A stretch of 40,767 nt of DNA from contig JAPPOO010000007.1 in NCBI GenBank assembly GCA_028817875.1, positions 1 through 40,767 on the forward strand. Reading direction: 5' to 3'. This stretch comes from Alphaproteobacteria bacterium (lineage in GTDB: Bacteria > Pseudomonadota > Alphaproteobacteria > UBA2136 > JAPPOO01). The notes under the pieces are model-generated. The model did not search any database, was not told where the DNA came from, and saw nothing but the letters and a program-made list of their open reading frames with translations. Both the position numbers and the translations under genes were made by a program. Shown here piece by piece: positions 19,864 to 30,259 of the stretch (positions within the stretch are counted from its first letter, which is position 1; each line of letters begins with the position of its first letter).

Positions 19864-22149
19864 TTAAGCCGCTTTCATCGCATTCAAAGCAGAGCCTGCT
19901 CTAAACCACGCAAGTTGGTCTTCATTAAAGGTATGCTCTAATTGAATATCCACTGTACTACCATCCGCATGGTGCAGCGTCGCCGTTACAGGTTTACTTG
20001 GTGCAAGCTGGCTTAACCCACGGATGGAAATTTTATCCGCCTCTTCAATCAAATCATAATCCGCAGGGTTCACAAACGTCAGCGGCAATACACCTTGTTT
20101 TTTCAGGTTTGTCTGGTGAATCCGTGCAAAACTGCGGGTAATCACCACCCGCGCGCCCAACAAACGGGGGCACATAGCCGCATGTTCTCGGCTGGAACCT
20201 TCGCCGTAGTTTTCATCACCAACCACAACCCAACCAAGGCCAGCTGCTTTGTAAGCACGAGCAACATCACTATTATTGCCTAACTCGCCTGTAAGCTGGT
20301 TCTTTGTTTTACCAACTTCACCGTTAAACGCATTCACCGCGCCAGAAAGCATATTATCGGAAATATTATCCAAATGCCCACGGAACCTTAACCATGGCCC
20401 AGCGGGGGAAATATGGTCAGTCGTGCACTTCCCTTTAGCTTTCACCAGCAAAGGCAATTCCATGTAATCCTGCCCACCCCAAGAATCAAACGGAGACAAA
20501 ATCTGCAACCGCTCACTATCAGGCTTCACAATAACTTCGGTGGATTTACCTGCTGCCGTTGGCCCTTGGTAACCGTGTTCATCCTTCTCAAAACCTTGAG
20601 TCGGCACTTCATTCACCGCATCAGGCACAATATCATTCAGCGTAAAGGTAGAGCCATCCGCCGCTTCAATTGGTGTATTGAATGGGTCAACATCCAACCG
20701 TCCAAAAATCGCAAATGCCAGCACTGTTTCAGGGCTTCCAATAAAAGAACACGTGGCAGGGTTGCCGTCATTCCGTTTCGGGAAGTTACGGTTGTAAGAA
20801 GAAATAATGGAGTTCAACTCGCCTTTCTTCACATCATCCCGCTGCCACTGGCCAATACATGGCCCACACGCATTTGCAAGCACAATGGCACCAAGCTGTT
20901 GTAACTTAAACATTTGTCCATCACGCTCAATCGTCGCACGTACCTGTTCCGACCCCGGCGTAACAAGAAGCTTACACTTCAACTTCACACCTTTTTCAAT
21001 TAACACATCCGCCATTTCGACAACGCGCTCAATATCTTCATAACTAGAGTTCGTACAGGAACCAATCAAAGCTGCTGTTAAGTTAGCAGGTGCAGGCGCT
21101 CCGTTAAGCTCTAGCACGCGCTTACTGTCTAAATGCTTCGGCATATTACCAGCAGGCGTAAATAAATCAGGGCTGTGCGGGCCAACAACTGTTGGTTCCA
21201 ATTCGCTCAGGTTAATTTCAATCACCTTATCGTAATAAGCTTCTGAGCCTTCATCCGCTACAATCAAATCTTTATTGGCATGAATCAACTCAACAAACTC
21301 ACCACGGTCTGTGGATTCAAGGTATTTATCCATCCGTTCGTCATGCGGGAAGATAGACGTCGTCGCACCCAACTCCGCCCCCATATTACAAATTGTTGCC
21401 CGTCCAGTGGCAGAAAGGCTAGCAACGCCTTCACCAAAGTATTCAATCACACGGTTGGTACCACCCTTTACGGTCAAAATGTCTAATAGCTTTTGAATAA
21501 CATCCTTCGGCGCCGCCCAACCTTTAAGCTTACCTGTCAATTTCACACCAACCACTTCAGGGTGCAGCACTTCCCAAGGAATCCCCACCATCACATCCAC
21601 AGCATCAGCACCGCCAACACCACTGGCAAATGCGCCTAAACCACCAGCATTTGGCGTATGGCTGTCTGTTCCCAACATCATCAAACCGGGGAAAGCATAT
21701 TGCTCAATCACCACTTGGTGGATAATACCGCTACCAGGCTTCCAAAAGCCAAAACCATACCGTTGAGAAGCTGAAGACAAAAAGTTGTAAACCTCGTTAT
21801 TCTCATGGTTGGCCGTTTCCAAATCTTTCTTAGAACCAACATAAGCACGGATTAAATGGTCACAATGCACAGTAACAGGCACTGCCGCTTCATCCTTTTC
21901 CGCCAACATAAATTGAAGAATCGCCATCTGAGCCGTCGCATCCTGCAAAGCCACACGGTCAGGGCGTGTATCAATATAAGCTGTACCATGGGTTAAATCT
22001 GCATTTTCAGGGTCTGCCAAGTGGCCGTACAAAACTTTTTCCGTCAATGTGAGCGGACGGCTCAAACGTCGACGAATCACATCCAAATTTTTACGCGTTG
22101 TCGCATAAATATTGCTGATAAAATCTTTTGTGGTTTCAATTTGCGGCAT
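19864..22149 (-). CDS. Aconitate hydratase, mitochondrial (ACO2)-type
   Basis: LTLTEKVLYGHLADPE..., RPDRVALQDATAQMAILQFML, VTVHCDHLIRAY, GSSREHAAMCPRLLGARVVITRSFARIHQTNLKKQGVLPL; 761 aa. Confidence 0.93.
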   Translation of the reverse strand: MPQIETTKDFISNIYATTRKNLDVIRRRLSRPLTLTEKVLYGHLADPENADLTHGTAYIDTRPDRVALQDATAQMAILQFMLAEKDEAAVPVTVHCDHLIRAYVGSKKDLETANHENNEVYNFLSSASQRYGFGFWKPGSGIIHQVVIEQYAFPGLMMLGTDSHTPNAGGLGAFASGVGGADAVDVMVGIPWEVLHPEVVGVKLTGKLKGWAAPKDVIQKLLDILTVKGGTNRVIEYFGEGVASLSATGRATICNMGAELGATTSIFPHDERMDKYLESTDRGEFVELIHANKDLIVADEGSEAYYDKVIEINLSELEPTVVGPHSPDLFTPAGNMPKHLDSKRVLELNGAPAPANLTAALIGSCTNSSYEDIERVVEMADVLIEKGVKLKCKLLVTPGSEQVRATIERDGQMFKLQQLGAIVLANACGPCIGQWQRDDVKKGELNSIISSYNRNFPKRNDGNPATCSFIGSPETVLAFAIFGRLDVDPFNTPIEAADGSTFTLNDIVPDAVNEVPTQGFEKDEHGYQGPTAAGKSTEVIVKPDSERLQILSPFDSWGGQDYMELPLLVKAKGKCTTDHISPAGPWLRFRGHLDNISDNMLSGAVNAFNGEVGKTKNQLTGELGNNSDVARAYKAAGLGWVVVGDENYGEGSSREHAAMCPRLLGARVVITRSFARIHQTNLKKQGVLPLTFVNPADYDLIEEADKISIRGLSQLAPSKPVTATLHHADGSTVDIQLEHTFNEDQLAWFRAGSALNAMKAA

Positions 22150-22251
22150 TGGTTCAACCCTTTATTCTTCTTTGCCTGCTATTATAGCCAGCTGCATAAG
22201 CAAGAAAAGCTTATTTCTGACAATTCCCGTAGGTACGGCACCTTAACGCCA

Positions 22252-22282
22252 CAAAAAAAAGGCCCTCACTTAAGAGGAGCCT
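22252..22282 (-). terminator. Intrinsic terminator upstream of the aconitase gene
   Basis: Minus strand GGCTCCTC-ttaagt-GAGGGCC (one bulge) followed by TTTTTTTT. Confidence 0.65.
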
Positions 22283-22320
22283 TAAAAATTAACAGGAATA
22301 TTATCCTAGGGGGATAAGCC

Positions 22321-22443
22321 CTAGCCTAGCACCTTATAGGGTGTCGAAATAGCCTTAAGCAATCGCGAAGGCGTGTCCACCCAGCGCTTAGTAGATACAG
22401 CCTACGGCTGGTCACCCCCTTTCGCAGTTGATAAAGTTGACAT
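22321..22443 (-). other. Candidate small ORF with in-frame TAG at codon 14
   Basis: AGAAGGAG RBS 8 nt before ATG. MSTLSTAKGGDQP[TAG]AVSTKRWVDTPSRLLKAISTPYKVLG*. Confidence 0.35.
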
Positions 22444-22546
22444 CTTTCAATCTCCTTCTTCTGCGATTTCATTTAAATTACCAAGTCTCCCCCGCCATCG
22501 CTAGGATCAACTTGGGGCAGTCATTAGTAAATTTCCAAAATCATGC

Positions 22547-22696
22547 AGCCTGACATCGTTCCCATGGCTTCTGCAAAGCTTTTACCCCCTTTTGTTTTCT
22601 CCTTCTCCGCTTGGCAGAGCCTTCAGAGCAAGAGTAAAAACCTTTAGGTTTGCCACGGTCACGCGAGCCTTGGCCACGGTTTCTTGCTATTCGCAT
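22547..22696 (-). CDS. Candidate small Arg/Lys-rich protein
   Basis: Read from ATG: MRIARNRGQGSRDRGKPKGFYSCSEGSAKRRRRKQKGVKALQKPWERCQAA*. Absent from the supplied track because it is short. Confidence 0.35.
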
Positions 22697-22903
22697 ATAA
22701 AACCTTTCATAAAGTCTGGAAATTATGGAAATAGGTACAAAGCGTCACATCTAAAAAATAATTAATAGATGCGGCTTTCTCCTATGTCTTTATTTGTACG
22801 ACAAAAAAGACAGCGAATCAAGCAATGTATACGTTTAAAAGCGCATACATGTGTTGTATATTACTTGGATTTCAAACAAATATAAATATAAGGTATTGAT
22901 ATT

Positions 22904-24097
22904 ATGAACCAATTTTCTGCACGGATGGACACCATCAAGCCCAGCCCCGTCGTCGTTATCTCTAACGAAGTGCGGAAAATGCGAGCGGCGGGCGAGAAAG
23001 TATTCAGTTTTTCCATCGGCGTTCCCGGCTTTTTACCACCTGAGCACGTCTACAAAGCCGCTGAAAATGCAGCCAAAAGAGACTCTGACGGCGGTGCCTA
23101 CCTTTCCAGCCGTGGTGTGCCAGAACTTGTAGAAGCTTTTCTTCACCGTTTGGAAGAAGACGGATTCTCAGGCTATACGGAAAAAGAAGTCTGCGCCCAA
23201 ATGGGTGGAAAAGGCGCTCTATTCAACTTACTACTTGCTCTTGCAGGCCCCGGTAAAGAAGTCATCTACCCTGCCCCGTATTGGACAAGTTATGACGACC
23301 TCGTCACTCTATCAGGCGCAACCCCTAAACCAATTTATTGCAGTGCTGACCAAAACTACAAATTAACAGGCGCACAGCTAGAAGCAGCCATCACACCAAA
23401 CACGCAGGTCTTCATGTTCAATAACCCATCTAACCCAACAGGTATGGTTTATACGGAAGAAGAAGTTAAAGAAATCGCTGCCGTCCTCAAAAAATACCCG
23501 CATGTCTGGGTTATCAGCGATGATATTTACGACAAACTGATTTACGATGGCCAAAAGTTCCATCACCTGTTAGATGCCGAACCAACCCTAAAAGACCGCC
23601 TTGCCATCGTGCAAAGCGTCTCCAAAAGCTACGGTATGCCATGCTGGCGTGTAGGTATGGTTGCCGCACCTGAAGCACTCATCAACCAGCTTCTTACACT
23701 GGTGGGTCAAACACTATTCCATTTACCTGCCGTCCCACAAATGGCTGCAGCAGCAGCATTTGGCGGAGACCACAGCTTTTTAAACGTCGTTAAAAATGAT
23801 TTCGTCCAAAATAGAAACACAACAATGGATGCACTTAACTCACTCAACAATATCCAATGTTGCCAACCAAGCGGGGCCTTTTACGCATTCCCGAATATTT
23901 CTGCTTGTCTTGGTAAAAATGATATCAACAATGATGTTGAGTTCTGCCAAAAACTCCTACAAGAGCAGCAAGTTGCCTGCATCCCCGGTAGCGCCTTCGG
24001 CGACCCTAACGCCATCCGCATCAGCTACGCGACAGATGCTGATACTCTTCGCCAAGGCTTACAACGCCTCTGTGATTTTGTAGAAAAACTAAGTTAA
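22904..24097 (+). CDS. Pyridoxal-phosphate aminotransferase class I/II (aspartate aminotransferase-like)
   Basis: NNPSNPTGMVYTEEE, SDDIYDKLIYDG, SVSKSYGMPCWRVG. Confidence 0.94.
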   Translation: MNQFSARMDTIKPSPVVVISNEVRKMRAAGEKVFSFSIGVPGFLPPEHVYKAAENAAKRDSDGGAYLSSRGVPELVEAFLHRLEEDGFSGYTEKEVCAQMGGKGALFNLLLALAGPGKEVIYPAPYWTSYDDLVTLSGATPKPIYCSADQNYKLTGAQLEAAITPNTQVFMFNNPSNPTGMVYTEEEVKEIAAVLKKYPHVWVISDDIYDKLIYDGQKFHHLLDAEPTLKDRLAIVQSVSKSYGMPCWRVGMVAAPEALINQLLTLVGQTLFHLPAVPQMAAAAAFGGDHSFLNVVKNDFVQNRNTTMDALNSLNNIQCCQPSGAFYAFPNISACLGKNDINNDVEFCQKLLQEQQVACIPGSAFGDPNAIRISYATDADTLRQGLQRLCDFVEKLS

Positions 24098-24104
24098 CAA
24101 AAAA

Positions 24105-24131
24105 GACCACCTTCACAAGGTGGTCTTTTTC
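24105..24131. terminator. Intrinsic terminator
   Basis: GACCACCTT-cac-AAGGTGGTC-TTTTT, with an A-run on the 5' side. Confidence 0.85.
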
Positions 24132-24145
24132 AAGTTCGTCTAAGC

Positions 24146-24703
24146 TTACTTAGATGCTACACGTCTTTTTTCAGCATCTCTCAAGATTTTAGCTCGAAGC
24201 TGTTCTAACTCTTTACGAAGCTTAAGTGCTTTAGCTTGAGCTTCTTTACGTCTCTTCTCAGCTTCACGCTTAGCATCAGCTACTTTTTTCTCAACAGTAC
24301 GCTTAATTTCCTTACGCTTCTGTTCAGCTTCACGTAATTGCTTTTTACGTCTCTGCTCTGCTTCCCTCTTAAGTTTATCAGCCTTGCGTTTTGCTTCAGC
24401 CACTCTTTTCTTTGTTTCTAATTGCTTCTTCTTTAAATCAATTTCTTGTTGCTTCTTACGCTTCTCAACCTCACGCTTAGCGTCAGCTACTTTTTTCTCA
24501 ACAGCACGCTTAATTTCCTTACGCTTCTGTTCAGCTTCACGTAGTTGTTTGTCACGTCTTTGCTGCGCCTCTCTCTTAAGTTTTGCAGCTTCACGTTTTG
24601 CTTCAGCAATTCTTTTTTCAACATCAATGGCTGTTGTACCTGCATGTGCCGGAGCTACAAATGCAAAAACAGTGGCCAGTATACTCGCTACTAGAAATTT
24701 CAT
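24146..24703 (-). CDS. Exported Lys/Arg/Glu/Ala-rich coiled-coil protein with internal tandem duplication
   Basis: Signal-like MKFLVASILATVFAFVAPAHA; two ~69-residue near-identical repeats. Confidence 0.8.
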   Translation of the reverse strand: MKFLVASILATVFAFVAPAHAGTTAIDVEKRIAEAKREAAKLKREAQQRRDKQLREAEQKRKEIKRAVEKKVADAKREVEKRKKQQEIDLKKKQLETKKRVAEAKRKADKLKREAEQRRKKQLREAEQKRKEIKRTVEKKVADAKREAEKRRKEAQAKALKLRKELEQLRAKILRDAEKRRVASK

Positions 24704-24788
24704 AATTATGGTCTCTTTTATTAATGGATAATCCCTTTACACTTATTGTATACATCAATAAAAGAACTGACAGGTCTTAAGCCTCTCA

Positions 24789-24813
24789 CAAAAAAGACTC
24801 ACTTTCGTGAGCC
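24789..24813 (-). terminator. Intrinsic terminator
   Basis: Minus strand GGCTCAC-gaaa-GTGAGTC-TTTTTT. Confidence 0.8.
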
Positions 24814-24825
24814 TTTTCTTTTTAA

Positions 24826-25539
24826 CTACCTTGGAGCTCTACCGCCTCCACCACCACCTGAGCGCGATGGCCGCTGAGAGGCCTTGCGTTGCGATTGACC
24901 ACTACGCCCTTTTGATTTCTGCTGATTTCGTTGATTCTGCCCACGCATATGACTTCGGTCATTTGTACGGCTCCCACCTCTAGCATCTTGCCGCCTATCT
25001 GTATTTCTCCCTTGAGCACCATCACGACGGTTCTGCCGCCTATCTTGAACATTACCACGGCGTTCTTGGCGTCTGTCCTGCATGTTATCCCGTCTTTCAC
25101 CTCTTCTGTCTTGAGCATTTTGACGGTATTCACCACGCTTTTCTTGCCTATCTTGACGCATATCTTGTCTATGCTCTCGTCGCTCAGCACGATTTTCCTG
25201 TCTACCTTCACGTCTTTCTTTCCGCATTTCCCGCCTATCATCACGACGTTCCATACGGCCTTCCATACGTTCCTGACGGCGTTCTTGAAAATCTTCTCTT
25301 TTTTCAGCACGCTTCTCTTGTCTATCTTCACGGCGCTCCATTCGCTCTTCCCGCATCTCGTCACGATATTCCATGCGGTCTTTGTACATTTCTTGTCTCT
25401 CTGCCTGAGCCTCCTTATGCTTGGCCTGCCACTTGGCTTTCAAATCCATATGGCTTGGGTGCGTTGTCTCAAGGTCTTCAGCCATGACCGGCACAATACC
25501 AACCAGCAACAACAATACACTTGTCGTAATAATTCTCAT
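24826..25539 (-). CDS. Exported Arg/Glu/Asp/Gln-rich low-complexity protein
   Basis: Signal-like MRIITTSVLLLLVGIVPVMAE then ~200 residues of RR/ER/DR repeats and a Gly-rich tail. Confidence 0.8.
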   Translation of the reverse strand: MRIITTSVLLLLVGIVPVMAEDLETTHPSHMDLKAKWQAKHKEAQAERQEMYKDRMEYRDEMREERMERREDRQEKRAEKREDFQERRQERMEGRMERRDDRREMRKERREGRQENRAERREHRQDMRQDRQEKRGEYRQNAQDRRGERRDNMQDRRQERRGNVQDRRQNRRDGAQGRNTDRRQDARGGSRTNDRSHMRGQNQRNQQKSKGRSGQSQRKASQRPSRSGGGGGGRAPR

Positions 25540-25602
25540 GTTGAATCTTTCTTTTATTTATTCTTGTTACTTATCAGGTTATCCAAAAACACCCCTTTTG
25601 AC

Positions 25603-25630
25603 AAAAAAGAACTGCCTAATAAGGCAGTTC
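25603..25630 (-). terminator. Intrinsic terminator after the ATP synthase operon
   Basis: Minus strand GAACTGCC-ttatta-GGCAGTTC-TTTTTT. Confidence 0.85.
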
Positions 25631-25661
25631 CTAAATTTTTTACATTTAAAAAAATAATCTT

Positions 25662-25919
25662 CTAAAGCTCTGAAGCCTTTTCAGCCAATACCGTAACACT
25701 CGTAGGTGTAATTTCCATAAATCCACCGGAAACATCATACGTCGTTTCTTGGCCTTCTTCATCCCGTATCATAACAGTACCTGTCTCTTTCAAGGTCGCA
25801 ATCAACGGCATATGGCCGGGCAATACCCCTAAATCCCCTTGGCTCCCCGGAGCATGAACATAAGCAATTCCCTCTTGGCTGGTAAACAGCTTTTCAGGTG
25901 TAACAAGTTCAAATTTCAT
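25662..25919 (-). CDS. atpC: F1 ATP synthase epsilon subunit (short form)
   Basis: MKFELVTPEKLFTSQEGIAYVHAPGSQGDLGVLPGHMPLIATL; only 85 aa. Confidence 0.93.
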   Translation of the reverse strand: MKFELVTPEKLFTSQEGIAYVHAPGSQGDLGVLPGHMPLIATLKETGTVMIRDEEGQETTYDVSGGFMEITPTSVTVLAEKASEL

Positions 25920-25923
25920 ATCA

Positions 25924-26232
25924 CTATCTCTCCTTGCGGCGTTGCTCTAATCTTCTTTGTGCCTCGGCGCGTATTTCCTGCTGTCGCATTTCACGCAATT
26001 TCTGCTGAGACGCATACGGCAAGTCATGCCAATTTTGGTGAACATCACTTTCTTGCACACGCTCCTTATGGTGACGCTTTTCCAGCGTTTTCCGTTCAAA
26101 ATCAGTCAACGCTTCCCAGTGTTCACGCATACGTTCTCGTAGGGATTGTTTGGATTCAGCACTCGTCTCAGCGTATCCATACCCTAACGGTAATAAAGCA
26201 AGCATCCCTATAAGAGCCACTTGCTTTACCAT
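25924..26232 (-). CDS. Exported charged protein, DUF3106-like pattern, between atpD and atpC
   Basis: Start taken as MVKQVALIGMLALLPLGYGYA (signal-like). W..L....R..LE...H pattern repeated. Confidence 0.7.
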   Translation of the reverse strand: MVKQVALIGMLALLPLGYGYAETSAESKQSLRERMREHWEALTDFERKTLEKRHHKERVQESDVHQNWHDLPYASQQKLREMRQQEIRAEAQRRLEQRRKER

Positions 26233-26236
26233 ATTC

Positions 26237-27667
<1,431 letters not shown>

Positions 27668-27718
27668 TTACTTCTTCTCCTTTAATTCCTACGTAACTTT
27701 TTTATATCTCTATTTCGT

Positions 27719-28579
27719 CTACAGTGCTTCTGCACCACTGATAATCTCAATCAATTCTTTAGTAATTGCCGCCTGACGGGAACGGTTGTATTCCAACGTC
27801 AAGTTCTGAATCATCTCGCCCGCGTTACGAGTTGCATTGTCCATCGCTGTCATCCGCGCTGCCTGTTCAGAAGCCGCAGAGTTCAACATCGCGTTCAACA
27901 CTTGCGTCTTTACATTCTTTGGCAACAACGTTTCCAAAATCTCACCTTCACTTGGCTCGTACTCAAATGTACTTGTGCTGGCTAACTGTTCCTCAGAAGG
28001 CGCAAACGGTACAAGTTGTTGGCTGCGCGGTAGCTGCGTCAACATAGAAACACACTCCATAAAGAGGATATGAACTTCATCACATGCGCCTGCTTCAAAA
28101 TCTGTCAAAGCTTCTAACGCAATCTCTTCTGCCAATTCAAAACCGATGTCTTTACTCACATCTGTCCGTTCACCCACAAGCAAGTCACGATGCGTAATCC
28201 GTACAGAATCCCGCGCTTTCCGCCCAACAGCAAAAACTTCAACTTTTTTGCCGTTAGCAAGGTGTTTTTCAATCTCAGTCACTGTCCCACGGTGCAAGTT
28301 AGCGTTAAACCCGCCACACAAACCACGGTCAGCACCCAACACAATCAAACGAACCGTCTTCACTTCGTCTCTTCCAGTCAGAAGAAGTGGCCCACTAGAC
28401 GTTGCAGCAGCTAAGTTACCCAAAACATTATTCAAACGTTGAGCATAGGGCTGTGCTGCTTCACAAGCGTTACGCGCTCGCCGCACTTTGGCCGCAGCCA
28501 CCATTTTCATGGTTTTTGTAATTTGCTGCGTATTTTTTACGGAGCGAATCCGTGCACGCAGATCCTTTAAAGAAGGCAT
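27719..28579 (-). CDS. atpG: F1 ATP synthase gamma subunit
   Basis: MPSLKDLRARIRSVKNTQQITKTMKMVAAAKVRRA; C-terminus NRSRQAAITKELIEIISGAEAL. Confidence 0.97.
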   Translation of the reverse strand: MPSLKDLRARIRSVKNTQQITKTMKMVAAAKVRRARNACEAAQPYAQRLNNVLGNLAAATSSGPLLLTGRDEVKTVRLIVLGADRGLCGGFNANLHRGTVTEIEKHLANGKKVEVFAVGRKARDSVRITHRDLLVGERTDVSKDIGFELAEEIALEALTDFEAGACDEVHILFMECVSMLTQLPRSQQLVPFAPSEEQLASTSTFEYEPSEGEILETLLPKNVKTQVLNAMLNSAASEQAARMTAMDNATRNAGEMIQNLTLEYNRSRQAAITKELIEIISGAEAL

Positions 28580-28592
28580 TTACCGTTTTCTC

Positions 28593-30221
28593 CTATGCAG
28601 CTTTCTTCGCTTTTTTAGTGTTCTTCTTGGATTGCTTTTTGCTCTTTTCAGGCGCAGAAACACCTCCCACTTTTACACGTTGAACTTCAGCATTTGGGTC
28701 AAAACTATTTACTGCATTCTCAACAGCTTGTTTCAGTTCTGTTTCCAACTCTTCTGTCAAAGCTTTCTCGGCCTCAATGCCTTCCAACAAATCTGCATGA
28801 GCTGTTTCCAACAAACCACGGAAGTGGTCAGCAAATTTTACAACATCCTTTGGTTGAACATTATCTAGGTAACCCTTTGTACCTGCATAAATTTGTGCAA
28901 TCTGTAACGCAACTGGTAATGGGTCATATTGGCCTTGTTTCAAAAGCTCGGTCAAACGCTCACCACGTGATAATAATTGTTGTGTAGACGCATCCAAGTC
29001 AGACGCAAATTGGCTAAACGCAGCCATCTCACGGTACTGAGCCAAGTCCAAACGCAATGTTCCAGCAATTTTCTTCATCGCCTTAATCTGAGCAGAACCA
29101 CCCACCCGAGAAACAGACAAACCAACGTTAATCGCAGGACGCACACCAGCGTAGAAAAGTTCAGATTCTAAGAAAATCTGACCATCTGTAATAGAAATCA
29201 CGTTCGTCGGGATGTACGCAGATACGTCACCCGCTTGTGTTTCAATAATTGGCAATGCTGTTAAAGAACCACCACCTTGCTCATCGGATAGCTTTGCAGC
29301 ACGCTCCAACAAACGAGAGTGTAGGTAGAACACGTCACCTGGGTAAGCTTCACGTCCTGGAGGACGACGAAGCAACAAGGACATCTGACGGTAAGCAACC
29401 GCTTGCTTGGAAAGATCATCGTAAACAATCAGTGCGTGTTGGCCGTTATCACGGAAGTATTCCCCCATTGCACACCCAACGTATGGAGCAATAAACTGCA
29501 TCGGTGCAGGGTCGGAAGCTGTCGCGGAAACAACAATCGTGTAGTCCATCGCACCAGCGTCTTCCAATTTCTTAACAACTTGCGCCACAGTTGAACGCTT
29601 CTGACCAATCGCCACATACACACAAAATACTGGCTTATCACCATCTTGCGTTGTTTTCTGGTTGATAATGGCATCCACAGCCACAGCTGTTTTACCAGTC
29701 TGACGGTCACCAATAATCAACTCACGCTGGCCACGCCCAACAGGCACCAACGCATCAATCGCTTTAATACCAGTTTGTAAAGGCTCGTGAACGGATTTAC
29801 GCTCAATAATCCCCGGTGCAATAACTTCCACACGGCCAAATTCTTTAGCTTTAATGTCACCTTTACCGTCAATTGGGTTACCTAAACCATCTACGACACG
29901 GCCCAAAAGTTCCTTACCAACAGGTACCTGAACAATTTTACCGGTACGCTTAACAGTATCGCCTTCTTTAATATCGCGGTCTTCACCAAAAATAACGCAA
30001 CCGACATTATCTTCATCCAAGTTCAAAGCCATACCTTGTACGCCACCGGGAAATTCTACCATCTCACCAGCCTGAACGTTGTCTAGTCCATAAATACAAG
30101 CAACACCATCACCTACGGTCAAAACTTCACCAACTTCCGTTGCTTGGGCTGTACTGGTTTCAAAATTCGCGAGCCGCTCTTTCAATACGCGGGAAATCTC
30201 TGCTGGTTTAATATCTACCAT
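28593..30221 (-). CDS. atpA: F1 ATP synthase alpha subunit with Lys-rich C-terminal extension
   Basis: [45 protein letters not shown]; tail [17 protein letters not shown]. Confidence 0.98.
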   Translation of the reverse strand: MVDIKPAEISRVLKERLANFETSTAQATEVGEVLTVGDGVACIYGLDNVQAGEMVEFPGGVQGMALNLDEDNVGCVIFGEDRDIKEGDTVKRTGKIVQVPVGKELLGRVVDGLGNPIDGKGDIKAKEFGRVEVIAPGIIERKSVHEPLQTGIKAIDALVPVGRGQRELIIGDRQTGKTAVAVDAIINQKTTQDGDKPVFCVYVAIGQKRSTVAQVVKKLEDAGAMDYTIVVSATASDPAPMQFIAPYVGCAMGEYFRDNGQHALIVYDDLSKQAVAYRQMSLLLRRPPGREAYPGDVFYLHSRLLERAAKLSDEQGGGSLTALPIIETQAGDVSAYIPTNVISITDGQIFLESELFYAGVRPAINVGLSVSRVGGSAQIKAMKKIAGTLRLDLAQYREMAAFSQFASDLDASTQQLLSRGERLTELLKQGQYDPLPVALQIAQIYAGTKGYLDNVQPKDVVKFADHFRGLLETAHADLLEGIEAEKALTEELETELKQAVENAVNSFDPNAEVQRVKVGGVSAPEKSKKQSKKNTKKAKKAA

Positions 30222-30259
30222 CTTCTTTCTTCCTTCTTTAAACTTACTTAATGGGTTTA

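Noticed and set aside
22252-22720. Possible (permuted, two-piece) tmRNA upstream of aconitase
   Set aside because: No GACGGG-type motif, no convincing GGTTCGA T-arm with CCA, no recognizable tag peptide.
24822-25364. 180-aa minus-strand ORF overlapping the Arg-rich gene
   Set aside because: Alternate frame of the same repetitive DNA; no signal or recognizable domain.
24931-25665. 244-aa plus-strand ORF rich in Ser/Thr/Phe/Leu
   Set aside because: Antisense shadow of the Arg-rich repeat gene; composition explained by complementing Arg/Glu codons.
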